From: Pyrinomonadaceae bacterium
GTDB taxonomy: Bacteria > Acidobacteriota > Blastocatellia > Pyrinomonadales > Pyrinomonadaceae
NCBI GenBank assembly: GCA_014380365.1
Contig: JACMJZ010000021.1
Span: forward strand, 1 to 64,000
Length of the DNA stretch: 64,000 nucleotides
Direction of reading: 5' to 3'
Under the pieces are notes generated by a model that saw only the letters and a program-made list of their open reading frames with translations, did no database searches and had not been told where the DNA came from. Numbering within the stretch: the first letter of the stretch is position 1; every line of letters begins with the position of its first letter. The translations under genes were made by a program, and so were the position numbers. Below are positions 44,879 through 54,144 of the stretch, piece by piece.

Positions 44879-46147
44879 ATGGCTCAATTATTAGCATCTC
44901 TCTGCGTTGGCGTCTTATTGTTCTCGAGCTGCGCGTCCAGCGCTTACACGCCGGGGGCCTGGCCGAGTGACACATCCGCGTCGGCCATCCCGGAAGCCGT
45001 GGGGGTGAACATTCACTTCACCAATCCCGATCCCGGCGAGGTGAAGATGCTGGCCGCCGCGGGCTTCCGTTGGGTGCGAATGGATTTTGTCTGGAAGCAG
45101 ACTGAAGTGGAACGGGGCAAATATGACTTCTCCACTTACGACCATCTTTTGAAGTCGCTCGATGAACACCACATTCGGCCGCTCTTCATTCTCGATTACT
45201 CAAACACTCTTTACGACAATGATCGTGCGCCCTACACCGCCGCGGGCCGGCGCGCTTTTGCAAACTGGGCCGCGGCGGCAGTGCAACGTTACCGCGGGCG
45301 TGGAATCTTGTGGGAGATCTACAACGAACCAAACACCGGCTTCTGGACTCCTCAACCCAAGGCTTCCGACTACATAAAGCTCGCGCTCGAAGCGAGCAAG
45401 GCAATTCACCAAGCGGCGCCGGGTGAGCAAATAATTGGACCTGCGCTCTGGGGCATGGACTTCGCTTTTCTGGAGGCCTGCCTTCAATCCGGCTTGCTCA
45501 ACTACTGGTCGGCCGTCTCTGTTCATCCGTATCGAAAGACGTATCCCGAAACTGTAGTTGCGGACTATGTGCGCGTGCGGGCGTTGATCGCGAAGTATGT
45601 GCCGGCGGGGAAGCGCGTGCCTATCATTTCGAGCGAGTGGGGCTATTCGTCGGCGTCGGTTAGCATCGGCGAGGGAACACAGGCGGCGCTTCTGGCTCGC
45701 CAACTCCTCATCAACCAATCGCAGGGCATCGCTCTTTCCATTTGGTACGACTGGCAGAACGACGGCGAGAACCCGCGCGAGATCGAGCACCACTTTGGCA
45801 CTGTTCGACCGAAGTATCATGCCGCGCGCGATCCGATCTACGACCCAAAACCTGCCTATCATGCGGTGCAAACTTTGACGAGGATGCTTCATGGCTACAA
45901 GTTTGGCGAACGCGTTCCGGCCGGACTGGATGACTATCTGCTGAAGTTTCACAGCAATGGCGACGTTCGCTATGCCGTCTGGACAGTCTCAAGCGGGGTT
46001 CGCAGCGCCACCATCCCCCTGGGACCCGGTATTTACCGCATCGTTAGCCACACTGGCGAAGTGGCGGTTCTGAAGACCGTCAACGACTCTGGCCTGCTGC
46101 TGAATCTCACCAACGCTCCCCAGTACATCGCCCTCGAAAAGCGCTAA
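44879..46147 (+). CDS. Cellulase-family glycoside hydrolase, probable lipoprotein
   Basis: A 422-residue protein. The ATG at 44879 is chosen because a lipoprotein-type signal follows at once (hydrophobic residues 3-16, then SSC); upstream in-frame text is not signal-like. The catalytic (beta/alpha)8 barrel of the GH-A clan is recognised by FRWVRMDFVWKQTE, the acid/base Glu in WEIYNEPNTGFW (about residue 143) and the nucleophile Glu in VPIISSEWGYSS (about residue 250). It ends in a small beta domain. It lies just upstream of the polysaccharide cluster and may trim or recycle the polymer, but this is inference. Confidence 0.87.
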   Translation: MAQLLASLCVGVLLFSSCASSAYTPGAWPSDTSASAIPEAVGVNIHFTNPDPGEVKMLAAAGFRWVRMDFVWKQTEVERGKYDFSTYDHLLKSLDEHHIRPLFILDYSNTLYDNDRAPYTAAGRRAFANWAAAAVQRYRGRGILWEIYNEPNTGFWTPQPKASDYIKLALEASKAIHQAAPGEQIIGPALWGMDFAFLEACLQSGLLNYWSAVSVHPYRKTYPETVVADYVRVRALIAKYVPAGKRVPIISSEWGYSSASVSIGEGTQAALLARQLLINQSQGIALSIWYDWQNDGENPREIEHHFGTVRPKYHAARDPIYDPKPAYHAVQTLTRMLHGYKFGERVPAGLDDYLLKFHSNGDVRYAVWTVSSGVRSATIPLGPGIYRIVSHTGEVAVLKTVNDSGLLLNLTNAPQYIALEKR

Positions 46148-46290
46148 CCCTGCGCGTACACGCGCTGAAAACCAGCGGACATTCGCTGTTTCCCATAAAA
46201 ACTGAACCTGGCATGAACGAGACGCGACGCTTCCAGAAAAGCGGAATAGACCTGCGATTACCCATTTAAGTCATTTGCAGACGGAAGTTT

Positions 46291-48015
46291 ATGAAAACCC
46301 AAAAACCAGACAACTCCGAGACGACCCAGATCTCTATCCGCGACCTCGTAGGCATCTTGTTTCGTCACAAGTTGCTCATCGTTATCACGTTTCTAACGGT
46401 CGCGATTGGTACCGCAGTCCTGACGTTTCTCATGCCAAACGAATACGAGTCGCGCATGAAGATTCTCGTTAAGAACACGCGGACTGACGTACCAATCACG
46501 CCTGGCGCTACGGCGGGAGCTGTCGGCGCTTACCTCGACAACGAAGTCTCTGAGAACCAGATCAATTCGGAAGTTGCTCTGCTTACCAGCGGCGACTTGC
46601 TGAATCAAGTGGTGACTGAAGCCGGCTTGTATCGGCGCACTCCGGGTCTCACAGCGAGGCTGGGACTCAAGGCAGCGCCAAATACCCAAGCGGCACAGGT
46701 AGAAGAGGCAAGCGCGCAACTCGCCAAAGACCTGGTTATTAACCCGGTCAAGAAGGCAAACATTATTGAGGTGAAGTACACCTCCGGCTCTCCCGAGACG
46801 GCCGTGGCCGTGCTGCGAAAGGTGCAGGACCTCTATCTGGAAAAGCATCTGACATTGCATAGACCTCCGGGCACCTACGAATTCTTCAAGAAACAGGCAG
46901 ACGACAATGAGGCGCAACTGCGTGAAGGTGAGCGGCAGCTTTCGAGTTTCCAGCAATCAATGAACGTCGTTTCGCTCACTCAGCAAAAAGAGCAGACCGT
47001 ACAGAAACTGACTGAAGCGAAGTCGAAGCTGTTGGAGACGAACGCATTCGTGCGAGAAGTCAATGAGCGACTCGGCAAGGTGCAGCAGCAACTGGAGACC
47101 ATCCAGCCTCGGATTGTGACTCAGCGGCGCGCGATGCCAAATCAATATTCGGCGGAACGGCTGAATACGATGATTGTGGAGTTACAGAATCGTCGGACGC
47201 AGCTCTTGACGAAGTTTCGTCCGGAAGATCGACTCGTCAGGGAAGTGGATCAGCAAATCAAGACGACTCGCGCGGCCATGGACAAAGCCTCGTCGGAAAC
47301 GATCACAGAACAGTCAACCGACTTGAATCCCCTGCGCCAAACTCTGGAAACCGAGCGGTCCCGCGCGCAAGTGGATCAAGCCGGCGCACAGGGCCGTCAG
47401 GAAATGCTGGCGGGACAAGTGGCGCAATATGAAAGTCAACTTTCGCGCCTGGAGGGAATCACCGCGGAGTATGAAGACCTCAACCGCAAGGTGAAACAGA
47501 GCGCTAACAATTTCCAACTCTACAAGCAGAAAGAGGAAGAGGCCCGCATTACCGACGAGCTGGACCAGAACAAGATTACCAACGTTTCCATCGCCGAGGC
47601 TCCAGTTCAGTCGCAGCTTCCCGTCAGACCAAACAGGCCGATGACTCTGCTGTTGGGCCTGTTCCTGGGTGGCCTGCTGGCGCTGGGTAGCGTACTCGTC
47701 GCCGAGTTTATGCGTGACACGGTGTTGACGCCTCGTGAGCTTGAAGCTTTTAGCGGGGCAAAAGTGCTGGCGTCCTTGCCGGACGGCGGCCGCACCGTTG
47801 CGCTAACGGAGGTACCTGTCCGCAACGCAGAGCTGAGTCCAGCCGCTGAGCTGAGTCCAGCAAAGACTCGCGTCAATCGTCCGTCCAAGATCCGAGAGCC
47901 CCGCACGGTGTTAGTCGAAGCGCGTGAGCTTTCTCAACCAAAGATGGCTGAACCGAGACTTTCGCCACCCAAGATTGTTCATGAACCGCAGTTCGATTGG
48001 GCGTCTGGAGAATAG
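46291..48015 (+). CDS. Polysaccharide co-polymerase / chain-length determinant (GumC/Wzz type)
   Basis: A 574-residue inner-membrane protein with helices at about residues 27-48 and 450-472 flanking a long periplasmic coiled coil (LREGERQLSSFQQSMNV, LTEAKSKLLETNAFV). The proline-rich segment before the second helix (SQLPVRPNRPMTLLLGLFLG) is the Wzz/GumC hallmark. A 100-residue cytoplasmic tail follows, with the directly repeated AELSPA. It should pair with the next gene's ATPase to control chain length and export. GGAAG precedes the ATG. First gene of the exopolysaccharide operon. Confidence 0.93.
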   Translation: MKTQKPDNSETTQISIRDLVGILFRHKLLIVITFLTVAIGTAVLTFLMPNEYESRMKILVKNTRTDVPITPGATAGAVGAYLDNEVSENQINSEVALLTSGDLLNQVVTEAGLYRRTPGLTARLGLKAAPNTQAAQVEEASAQLAKDLVINPVKKANIIEVKYTSGSPETAVAVLRKVQDLYLEKHLTLHRPPGTYEFFKKQADDNEAQLREGERQLSSFQQSMNVVSLTQQKEQTVQKLTEAKSKLLETNAFVREVNERLGKVQQQLETIQPRIVTQRRAMPNQYSAERLNTMIVELQNRRTQLLTKFRPEDRLVREVDQQIKTTRAAMDKASSETITEQSTDLNPLRQTLETERSRAQVDQAGAQGRQEMLAGQVAQYESQLSRLEGITAEYEDLNRKVKQSANNFQLYKQKEEEARITDELDQNKITNVSIAEAPVQSQLPVRPNRPMTLLLGLFLGGLLALGSVLVAEFMRDTVLTPRELEAFSGAKVLASLPDGGRTVALTEVPVRNAELSPAAELSPAKTRVNRPSKIREPRTVLVEARELSQPKMAEPRLSPPKIVHEPQFDWASGE

Positions 48016-48102
48016 ACGCTTGGAGCGTTCGCCTTTAGGCGGGCCTTACCCGACAAGGTCCGGCTAAAGGCGGTACGACACAGCTTGAAGGTACGCAAAA
48101 CA

Positions 48103-48729
48103 ATGAAACCTGGATTCTATCTTGAACTGATTCGAACAGTTTTCCTGGCTGCGGACTCCGAAGGGAAGCTGAAGAACCGAGTCGTGCTCTTTACTTCAAC
48201 CACGCCGGGCGAGGGTGTTAGCTACGTGGTCGATCTGGTAGCCAAAGAGTTGGCCGCGCAAACACAGAAGCGCGTGCTACGCGTAGACGCCGGCGTTTTC
48301 CAAACGCCTGATTTGCCAGATCCAAAGCTGATGGCGAGGCTCTGTGAAGAAACGGATATCGAGAACTTACTGACGTTGACTGTAGCGCAGCTCTCCGCGG
48401 GAATGCCTGCGGTAGCGGCCGTCGGCGCCGGAAACGCAGCCGGGGACTGGGATTCGCTTCCTGAGTATCGCGCTGAGTCCCTGAAGGCGTTGCGCTGGAA
48501 TTTCGACTACATCCTGATCGATTGTCCGTCTCCTGCAGTTGCTTCCGACGCGACCACACTCGCTCCGCTGGTTGATGGAGTTTCCATTGTGGTGAAAGCC
48601 GGGCAGACGCGACGCGGCCAAATTCAACGCGTGCAGAAGATGATCGAAGCCGCTGGTGGCGAGTTTCTGGGATTCGTCCTCAACCAACGACGCTATCCCA
48701 TGCCTGGCTGGTTATACCGCAGGCTGTAA
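48103..48729 (+). CDS. BY-kinase/CpsD-like ATPase with degenerate Walker A
   Basis: A 208-residue protein of the CpsD/CapB (ParA-MinD) fold. The region where BY-kinases have GEGKST reads TSTTPGEGVSYVVDL, so the invariant P-loop Lys is replaced by Val. The Walker A' block LRVDAG and Walker B YILIDCPS are kept. There is no Tyr-rich C-terminal cluster. It is probably a pseudokinase partner of the upstream co-polymerase rather than an active tyrosine kinase. ATG 48103 follows AAGG; an in-frame TTG upstream is less likely. Confidence 0.85.
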   Translation: MKPGFYLELIRTVFLAADSEGKLKNRVVLFTSTTPGEGVSYVVDLVAKELAAQTQKRVLRVDAGVFQTPDLPDPKLMARLCEETDIENLLTLTVAQLSAGMPAVAAVGAGNAAGDWDSLPEYRAESLKALRWNFDYILIDCPSPAVASDATTLAPLVDGVSIVVKAGQTRRGQIQRVQKMIEAAGGEFLGFVLNQRRYPMPGWLYRRL

Positions 48730-48807
48730 TCAGAAGCCCGCGCGTCAGCAAGGGGCGTAGGAACACTACTTAGTAATACCCGCAGCTGTAGTCGAGAGGT
48801 GGAAACG

Positions 48808-49533
48808 GTGCTGATCAAAAAATTCCTGATAGTCGCATTAGTGGTAACCGCCAGTAATCTCGCCTTGAGCACCGGAACGTCCAGCCGGACATATGGCCAG
48901 GACCGAGCCCACGCCCGGGCACAGGATCGCACGCCCGCCGGGCCTCCTCGGCTCCGCACCTTTGACAGCGAGACCCGCTACGTGCTCGTACCGGGCGACG
49001 TGTTCGAAATCCAGTATCGCTATACGCCGGAGTTTAACCAGACAGTGACGGTGCAGCCGGACGGCTATGTCTCCCTCGAAATTGGCGGCGACGTGAAGGT
49101 GGCGGGTCGCAACCTCGATCAGGTTCGCAAAATTATCCTCAGCTTCGCCGCTAAGCGCCTGGCGTCGCCCGAGGTCATCGTAGTTTTGAAAGAATTTCAG
49201 AAGCCCTACGTCGTCGTTGCCGGCGAGGTGGTCGCTCCGGGCAAGTTTGAGCTGCGGGAGAAGGTCACCGCGGTTCAGGCAGTGTTGCTGGCCGGTGGGT
49301 TCAAGGACAGCGCAAAGTCGTCTCAGATTCTGGTGTTCAGAAAACTCAACGGCGAAACTGCCGAAGTGAAGGTCTTAAACTTTAAGACACTCAATCGCAC
49401 CAGCGACCTGGAGAATGATCTCACGTTGCAGCCGGGAGACATGATCCTCGTCCCACGAAATCGACTCAGCAAGATTGAACGCTACGTCAGGCTCGCCAGC
49501 ATGGCGACATTTTTGTACCCGCTAATGCGTTAG
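48808..49533 (+). CDS. Polysaccharide export protein (Wza/OPX type, SLBB)
   Basis: A 241-residue exported protein. The GTG at 48808 is preferred because GAGAGG lies about eight bases upstream; an earlier GTG at 48799 falls within that site. A signal peptide (about residues 1-28) is followed by the poly_export domain (YVLVPGDVFEIQYRYTPEFNQTVTV, then PDGYVSLEIGGDVKVAG) and an SLBB domain (VVVAGEVVAPGKFELREKVT, ...LAGGF). It is the outer-membrane or periplasmic exit component of Wzy-type polymers. No lipobox Cys is seen. Confidence 0.93.
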   Translation: MLIKKFLIVALVVTASNLALSTGTSSRTYGQDRAHARAQDRTPAGPPRLRTFDSETRYVLVPGDVFEIQYRYTPEFNQTVTVQPDGYVSLEIGGDVKVAGRNLDQVRKIILSFAAKRLASPEVIVVLKEFQKPYVVVAGEVVAPGKFELREKVTAVQAVLLAGGFKDSAKSSQILVFRKLNGETAEVKVLNFKTLNRTSDLENDLTLQPGDMILVPRNRLSKIERYVRLASMATFLYPLMR

Positions 49534-49571
49534 TAGTTAACACTCCAAACGCGTTATTCGCTCAAAGGATT

Positions 49572-51020
49572 ATGACATCTCGCTACGGACAACTCGCAAA
49601 CTTCAGCCTGAAGATCACCGATCTCGGGCTGATGCTGCTGGCCCTGGCGATGGCAATTGTCGTCAACTATGCGCCGTCGGATAAGCCCGGCGTCCCGGCC
49701 TATGCGCTGGATTTTCTATCGACCAGAGTCAAGGTCGGCAATGCCTTGCTCTGCGGACTCCTGCTTATCATCTGGTACATCGCGTTTGAGCTTCAAGGCC
49801 TTTACAGGTCACACCGCCTGGCCACGTTTGGTGACGAATTCAAAGAGATCGCACGCGCAATCCTGATAGCTTCGGTGTCATTGTTCATGGTCGCGGAGGT
49901 GGGCGGCTGGAACACCATCACGCTCTCAACCACCGGCGTCGTTGCTGGAATCGCGATCGTCCTGATTGGCGGCACGCGTCTGTTGGTGCGACTGAACCTG
50001 CGCCGTCTGCGCCTCGGCGGACATAACATCAAGAAGTTGCTGCTGGTCGGAAACGGGCCGCGCGCCGAATGGCTGGCCACTCAGGTAGCGGAACGAAGTG
50101 ACCTCGGATATCGACTCGTGGGATACGTCGATGAAGAACGTCGATTCAAGAACCGCGCGCTCACGAGCGTCCCATGGCTCGGGCACTTCGAGGATCTTCG
50201 TCGTGTTATTGCCGAGGAAGTAGTCGACGAAGTCTTCATTACGCTGCCCATCAAGTCGCAGTATTCGCGCATCGAAGAGGCGATTACGATTCTGGAAGAG
50301 CAGGGAATCATGGTTCATCTGTTCTCCGATGTCTTCCCACACCGGCTGGCCCGCTCACGCGCCTGGGAATTCGAAGGCGCGCCCTTGGTTTCACTGCAGA
50401 GCGCTCCTTCATTAAGTTGGCGCACCGAAGCCAAACGAGTAATCGACTTCGTTGGGTCGCTCCTGCTGCTCATGCTCTGTCTGCCGCTCTTTCTTCTGGT
50501 TGCCATCGGGATCAAGTTTGACTCCGCCGGGCCGATCCTCTTCGTGCAGGAACGGATGGGCTACAACAAGCGACGCTTTCGGATGATCAAATTCAGGACG
50601 ATGACGGTGGATGCGGAAGCGCGAATGGAGGAACTCGAGCACCTCAACGAAAAGGACGGTCCGGTATTTAAGATTAGCGCGGATCCACGAATGACTCGCG
50701 TGGGTCGCATCTTGCGAAAGCTCAGCATCGACGAGTTGCCACAGCTGGTCAACGTCCTCCTTGGCGATATGAGCCTGGTTGGGCCGCGCCCGCTGCCGAT
50801 GCGTGACGTTCTGGGTCTCAACGTGGCGTGGCAGAAGCGCAGATTTAGTGTCAAACCCGGACTCACGTGTCTGTGGCAGGTATCGGGGCGTAGCAATCTT
50901 TCGTTTGAAGAGTGGATGCAGCTCGACCTTGAATACATCGATCGCTGGTCGTTGACACTTGATTGCAAAATTCTGTTGCGGACGATTCCCGCGATCCTGA
51001 CGGCCGAGGGTGCAACCTAG
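49572..51020 (+). CDS. Exopolysaccharide priming sugar-1-phosphate transferase (WcaJ/WbaP type)
   Basis: A 482-residue membrane enzyme. Four to five N-terminal helices (about residues 12-140) and a CoA-binding-like cytoplasmic domain (KLLLVGNGPRAEWLA) lead to the C-terminal bacterial sugar transferase domain. That domain begins AKRVIDFVGSLLLLMLCLPLFL and holds the conserved FVQERMGYNKRRFRMIKFRTM, the catalytic Asp-Glu pair in LSIDELPQLVNVLLGDMSLVGPRP, and KPGLTCLWQVSGR. It adds the first sugar to undecaprenyl phosphate. AAAGGA precedes the ATG. Confidence 0.95.
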   Translation: MTSRYGQLANFSLKITDLGLMLLALAMAIVVNYAPSDKPGVPAYALDFLSTRVKVGNALLCGLLLIIWYIAFELQGLYRSHRLATFGDEFKEIARAILIASVSLFMVAEVGGWNTITLSTTGVVAGIAIVLIGGTRLLVRLNLRRLRLGGHNIKKLLLVGNGPRAEWLATQVAERSDLGYRLVGYVDEERRFKNRALTSVPWLGHFEDLRRVIAEEVVDEVFITLPIKSQYSRIEEAITILEEQGIMVHLFSDVFPHRLARSRAWEFEGAPLVSLQSAPSLSWRTEAKRVIDFVGSLLLLMLCLPLFLLVAIGIKFDSAGPILFVQERMGYNKRRFRMIKFRTMTVDAEARMEELEHLNEKDGPVFKISADPRMTRVGRILRKLSIDELPQLVNVLLGDMSLVGPRPLPMRDVLGLNVAWQKRRFSVKPGLTCLWQVSGRSNLSFEEWMQLDLEYIDRWSLTLDCKILLRTIPAILTAEGAT

Positions 51021-51140
51021 GCACCTCTGTCGCCCGTTCCACGGGCTCTGGAACAATTTCTATACGAATACCCAGGGTTCCGCTTTGCTTCACCCTGGGC
51101 TTTATGCTTTCGCCCGCTAGCGCGGGATGGTTTGTTAAAG

Positions 51141-52472
51141 ATGATCGCGCGCAACATAAAACTCGTCTTCAGCGCCAACGCGCTGATTCTGCTTTGCGGC
51201 GTGATCACCAGCCTACTCAGCGCCTGGGCGCTGGGGCCCGCGGGGCGCGGCGATCTGCTAGTGGTAATGTTGTGGCCGCCGGTGTGCGCGCTGCTGGTGA
51301 CTTTCGGGCTTACTCAGGCCCACAGGTATTGGGTTGCTAAAGATCCAACGTCAGTATCGCTGCTTTTCTCAAACTCAATCTTGTTCACAGTGATTGTTGG
51401 CTTCAGTACTTTAGCGGTCGCGGAATTGGTCATTCCGCATCTCGTGGGAAACCGCAGCCCCGAGACAATGCGACTCGTTCGTCTCTACCTCTTAAACATT
51501 CCCGCCGCCCTGCTCCAATTTCTGATGATTGGGTTGCTCGAAGGCGCGCGGCGTTTTGGTTGGGCGGGCGCGTCCCGGCTGGTTACCTTCGTGGTCCAGG
51601 CAGTCGCGTACCTGGTGCTTTGGTTGTTTGGCCATCTGACCGTTGAAACAGCGGCTTTCTCGGCGATGGCCGGACAGTTTTCCGCCATGCTGCTCTCCGT
51701 TTATGCGGTTTGTCGCGAATTGAAGCCGCGCTGGAAACCCGGCTGGACGCAGTGGCGGAATGCGCTCAGTTACGGAATGCGGGGTTACCCCGGCACGGTC
51801 GCCGACTTTGCAACGTTGCGGATGGATCAATTGCTGCTCGGAGGGCTGGCGTCGAGCACCGCCATCGGACTCTACTTCGTTGCCGTTCGTCTTTCCGAAA
51901 TCACCGCCGTGCTTGCCGGTTCAGTTTCCGAGGCACTGATGCCTGAAGTGGCCGCAACCAAGAACCATACGCGCGCGGACGACCTCCTGGCTCGCAGCCT
52001 GCGACTTACGGTTTACACCCATCTGATCGTTTTGCTTCCGCTTTGGCTCGCTGCGCCACACATTCTGCGATTCGTCTACGGCGAAAGCTTTCTGGCTGCA
52101 GGGGGAACGCTGCGCATTCTGTTGGTTGCGTCGGTGGTCCTAACCGCCGGAGGAATTGCAATCAGTGGGCTCAACGGCTTTGGACACCCGGGACTGTCAA
52201 CGATTGCCCGCGTATCGTCCGCCGTAGTTACCGTTATCGCTCTGCTCACGTTGTTGCCAAGGTACGGAATTGCAGGCGCGGCGATGGCGTCGCTCTTGGG
52301 TTACAGCGTGATGATGATCGTGGCGTTTTTCTGGCTGGTGCGCAAACGGGACCGGAGCTGTTGGAGTTATCTGCGGCCACGGGTGAGCGACCTTCCGATC
52401 AACCAATTGAGATCCTTGATGCGGTTGCCGGTTCCGGCAACGCCCTTGATGCCTGAGTCTTTTGAGAGATGA
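51141..52472 (+). CDS. Oligosaccharide flippase (Wzx-like)
   Basis: A 443-residue protein with 12-14 hydrophobic helices of the polysaccharide transporter/MOP type, beginning ARNIKLVFSANALILLCGVITSLLSAWALGPAGRG. It would flip the undecaprenyl-linked repeat unit to the periplasm. Its stop overlaps the next gene's ATG as ATGA, showing translational coupling with the polymerase. The ATG at 51141 is used; an in-frame TTG three codons earlier is possible. Confidence 0.9.
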   Translation: MIARNIKLVFSANALILLCGVITSLLSAWALGPAGRGDLLVVMLWPPVCALLVTFGLTQAHRYWVAKDPTSVSLLFSNSILFTVIVGFSTLAVAELVIPHLVGNRSPETMRLVRLYLLNIPAALLQFLMIGLLEGARRFGWAGASRLVTFVVQAVAYLVLWLFGHLTVETAAFSAMAGQFSAMLLSVYAVCRELKPRWKPGWTQWRNALSYGMRGYPGTVADFATLRMDQLLLGGLASSTAIGLYFVAVRLSEITAVLAGSVSEALMPEVAATKNHTRADDLLARSLRLTVYTHLIVLLPLWLAAPHILRFVYGESFLAAGGTLRILLVASVVLTAGGIAISGLNGFGHPGLSTIARVSSAVVTVIALLTLLPRYGIAGAAMASLLGYSVMMIVAFFWLVRKRDRSCWSYLRPRVSDLPINQLRSLMRLPVPATPLMPESFER

Positions 52473-54004
52473 GCGCTAACGTCTATCCGGAAATAACAGT
52501 CTCGCGACGCTCGCCGATTATTTGGCTGGCGCCTATTCAGGCGGCCGCCGCTTTCACGGTGCTCGCCGTGATCGCGGGAGGCCAGATGCTGCGTAGCTGG
52601 ATCCTCGCAGCGCTCTTCTTCCTGATGGCGTTTCCGTTGATGGTCAGTCTCGAGGCGGGCCTGGTGGCGATGATCATGTTTGAGCCGTTTCGGGGACTGA
52701 CCAGACGATTGCAGTATTTGATAGTCGACTATTCTCAGTTCGATCCCATCCACGTGCTGACTCCGCTGGTAGCGCTGATGGCCCTCGCCAGGCTCCTGCA
52801 GCGTCATCGCTTTCACATAATCAACGCCACACCTTTGGCAGGCGCCGTCACAATCCTGGCGGGAATTTTCTTCGTCCAAATTTTTAATCCGTTACAGGGT
52901 GGGATGATGATCGGTCTTTCAGGCGCCATGTTGATGCTGGTGCCTGTTAGCTGGTTCTACTTTGGACAGGTAGTCAACTTGCGGCTGATCCAGATCGTCC
53001 TGCGACTAATCGTCGGCATCGGAATAGTTACTTCGCTCTATGGCGTTTATCAGTTGATCTATGGCTACCCGGATTTTGAGCGTTACTGGCTCGAGCATCT
53101 TGAGTTTTACGTCTCGATCGGCGTGGGACATGTGAAGCGGCCGGTGGCGACGTTTTCTAACGCGGAAGAGTGGGGGCGTTACATCGGGATGGGTGCGCTG
53201 ATCGCCTTTGGTTTCGGGGTCGGCGCAAAACAGTGGCTGAGTCGCGCCGGCTGGTTGCTCTGCACGGCGGGCCTCTCCTCAGTTCTCCTTTTTACGGGTC
53301 AGCGCACGGCCATTTTCGGTCTGCTCCTGGGTTTTGCAACACTTATTGTTCTCGGGGCGAAAAATCTTCGCGGCGCCGCGGTGCGCGTGGCTTTACTACT
53401 GGTGCCGGTGTTGCTCATAACGGTCCTGGCCAAGCCGCCGTCTGAAGACGAGATGTGGAGTAAGGAAGACACAGAGACTGTGGGAACTCTGCTGTCGCAC
53501 ACACAGCGAGGAACTTTGCAGCCCACTGGCGAAGATAGTCTGTATGTGCGTTTTGAAATCTGGCAGGAACTGGTTACCACCGTTATTCCTTACCGTCCAC
53601 TGGGCTCAGGATTGGGCGCCGGCTCGCTCAGCGCGTTGAAATTTTCCAGCGGTGCGGAAGAAACCGCAATCGACAATTTCATATTGGTGCTGGCGGTTGC
53701 TTGCGGTATCCCGGGCGCTCTGCTGTTTGTCTGGATACTTGGGCGGGCGACTCTTTTTGCGTTTCGACAAACCAGGCGGGCCATGCAATCGACGTCAGCT
53801 ATGCCTGCATCGGCTGAAGCTACTACGGCTCGAATCATCGCGGCGTTAATGCCGATCTTCATTCTCAATAACATTTTTGGATTAACGTTTTCTCTTTACG
53901 CCGTCGCGCCGATCGGCTGGCTGCTTATCGGTTGGGTCAGCGCGCAGGAAGGACGAAATCAGGAGCAGGAGCAGACGGCAGACGCAGGAGTGACGGGGCA
54001 GTAG
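52469..54004 (+). CDS. O-antigen ligase/Wzy-like polysaccharide polymerase
   Basis: A 511-residue membrane protein with about 10-12 helices and a large loop (about residues 325-375) before the last membrane group. The loop region with TGQRTAIFGLLLGFATL upstream and the LGSGLGAGSLSALKFSSG phrase is typical of the O-antigen ligase/Wzy superfamily. It starts inside the stop of the flippase gene (ATGA overlap). In this gene order it most likely polymerises the repeat unit. Confidence 0.87.
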   Translation: MSANVYPEITVSRRSPIIWLAPIQAAAAFTVLAVIAGGQMLRSWILAALFFLMAFPLMVSLEAGLVAMIMFEPFRGLTRRLQYLIVDYSQFDPIHVLTPLVALMALARLLQRHRFHIINATPLAGAVTILAGIFFVQIFNPLQGGMMIGLSGAMLMLVPVSWFYFGQVVNLRLIQIVLRLIVGIGIVTSLYGVYQLIYGYPDFERYWLEHLEFYVSIGVGHVKRPVATFSNAEEWGRYIGMGALIAFGFGVGAKQWLSRAGWLLCTAGLSSVLLFTGQRTAIFGLLLGFATLIVLGAKNLRGAAVRVALLLVPVLLITVLAKPPSEDEMWSKEDTETVGTLLSHTQRGTLQPTGEDSLYVRFEIWQELVTTVIPYRPLGSGLGAGSLSALKFSSGAEETAIDNFILVLAVACGIPGALLFVWILGRATLFAFRQTRRAMQSTSAMPASAEATTARIIAALMPIFILNNIFGLTFSLYAVAPIGWLLIGWVSAQEGRNQEQEQTADAGVTGQ

Positions 54005-54063
54005 CCCGACCGTAAGGGAGGGCGCTGGAACAGAAGTAGTAGGCAGTACGGAAGAAGACGGGA

Positions 54064-54127
54064 GTTCAGAGTACAAGCTTTAGCTTGCCGCTTCGTAAAC
54101 ACACAACCTAAAGGTTGGACTCTGAAC
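54064..54127. repeat. Family D palindromic repeat
   Basis: Outer arms GTTCAGAGTACAAGCTTTAG and CTAAAGGTTGGACTCTGAAC are inverted with few differences. It ends 18 bases before the ATG of the glycosyltransferase gene and contains an upstream in-frame TTG. Confidence 0.85.
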
Positions 54128-54144
54128 TGCTTGAGCGAAAGCAA

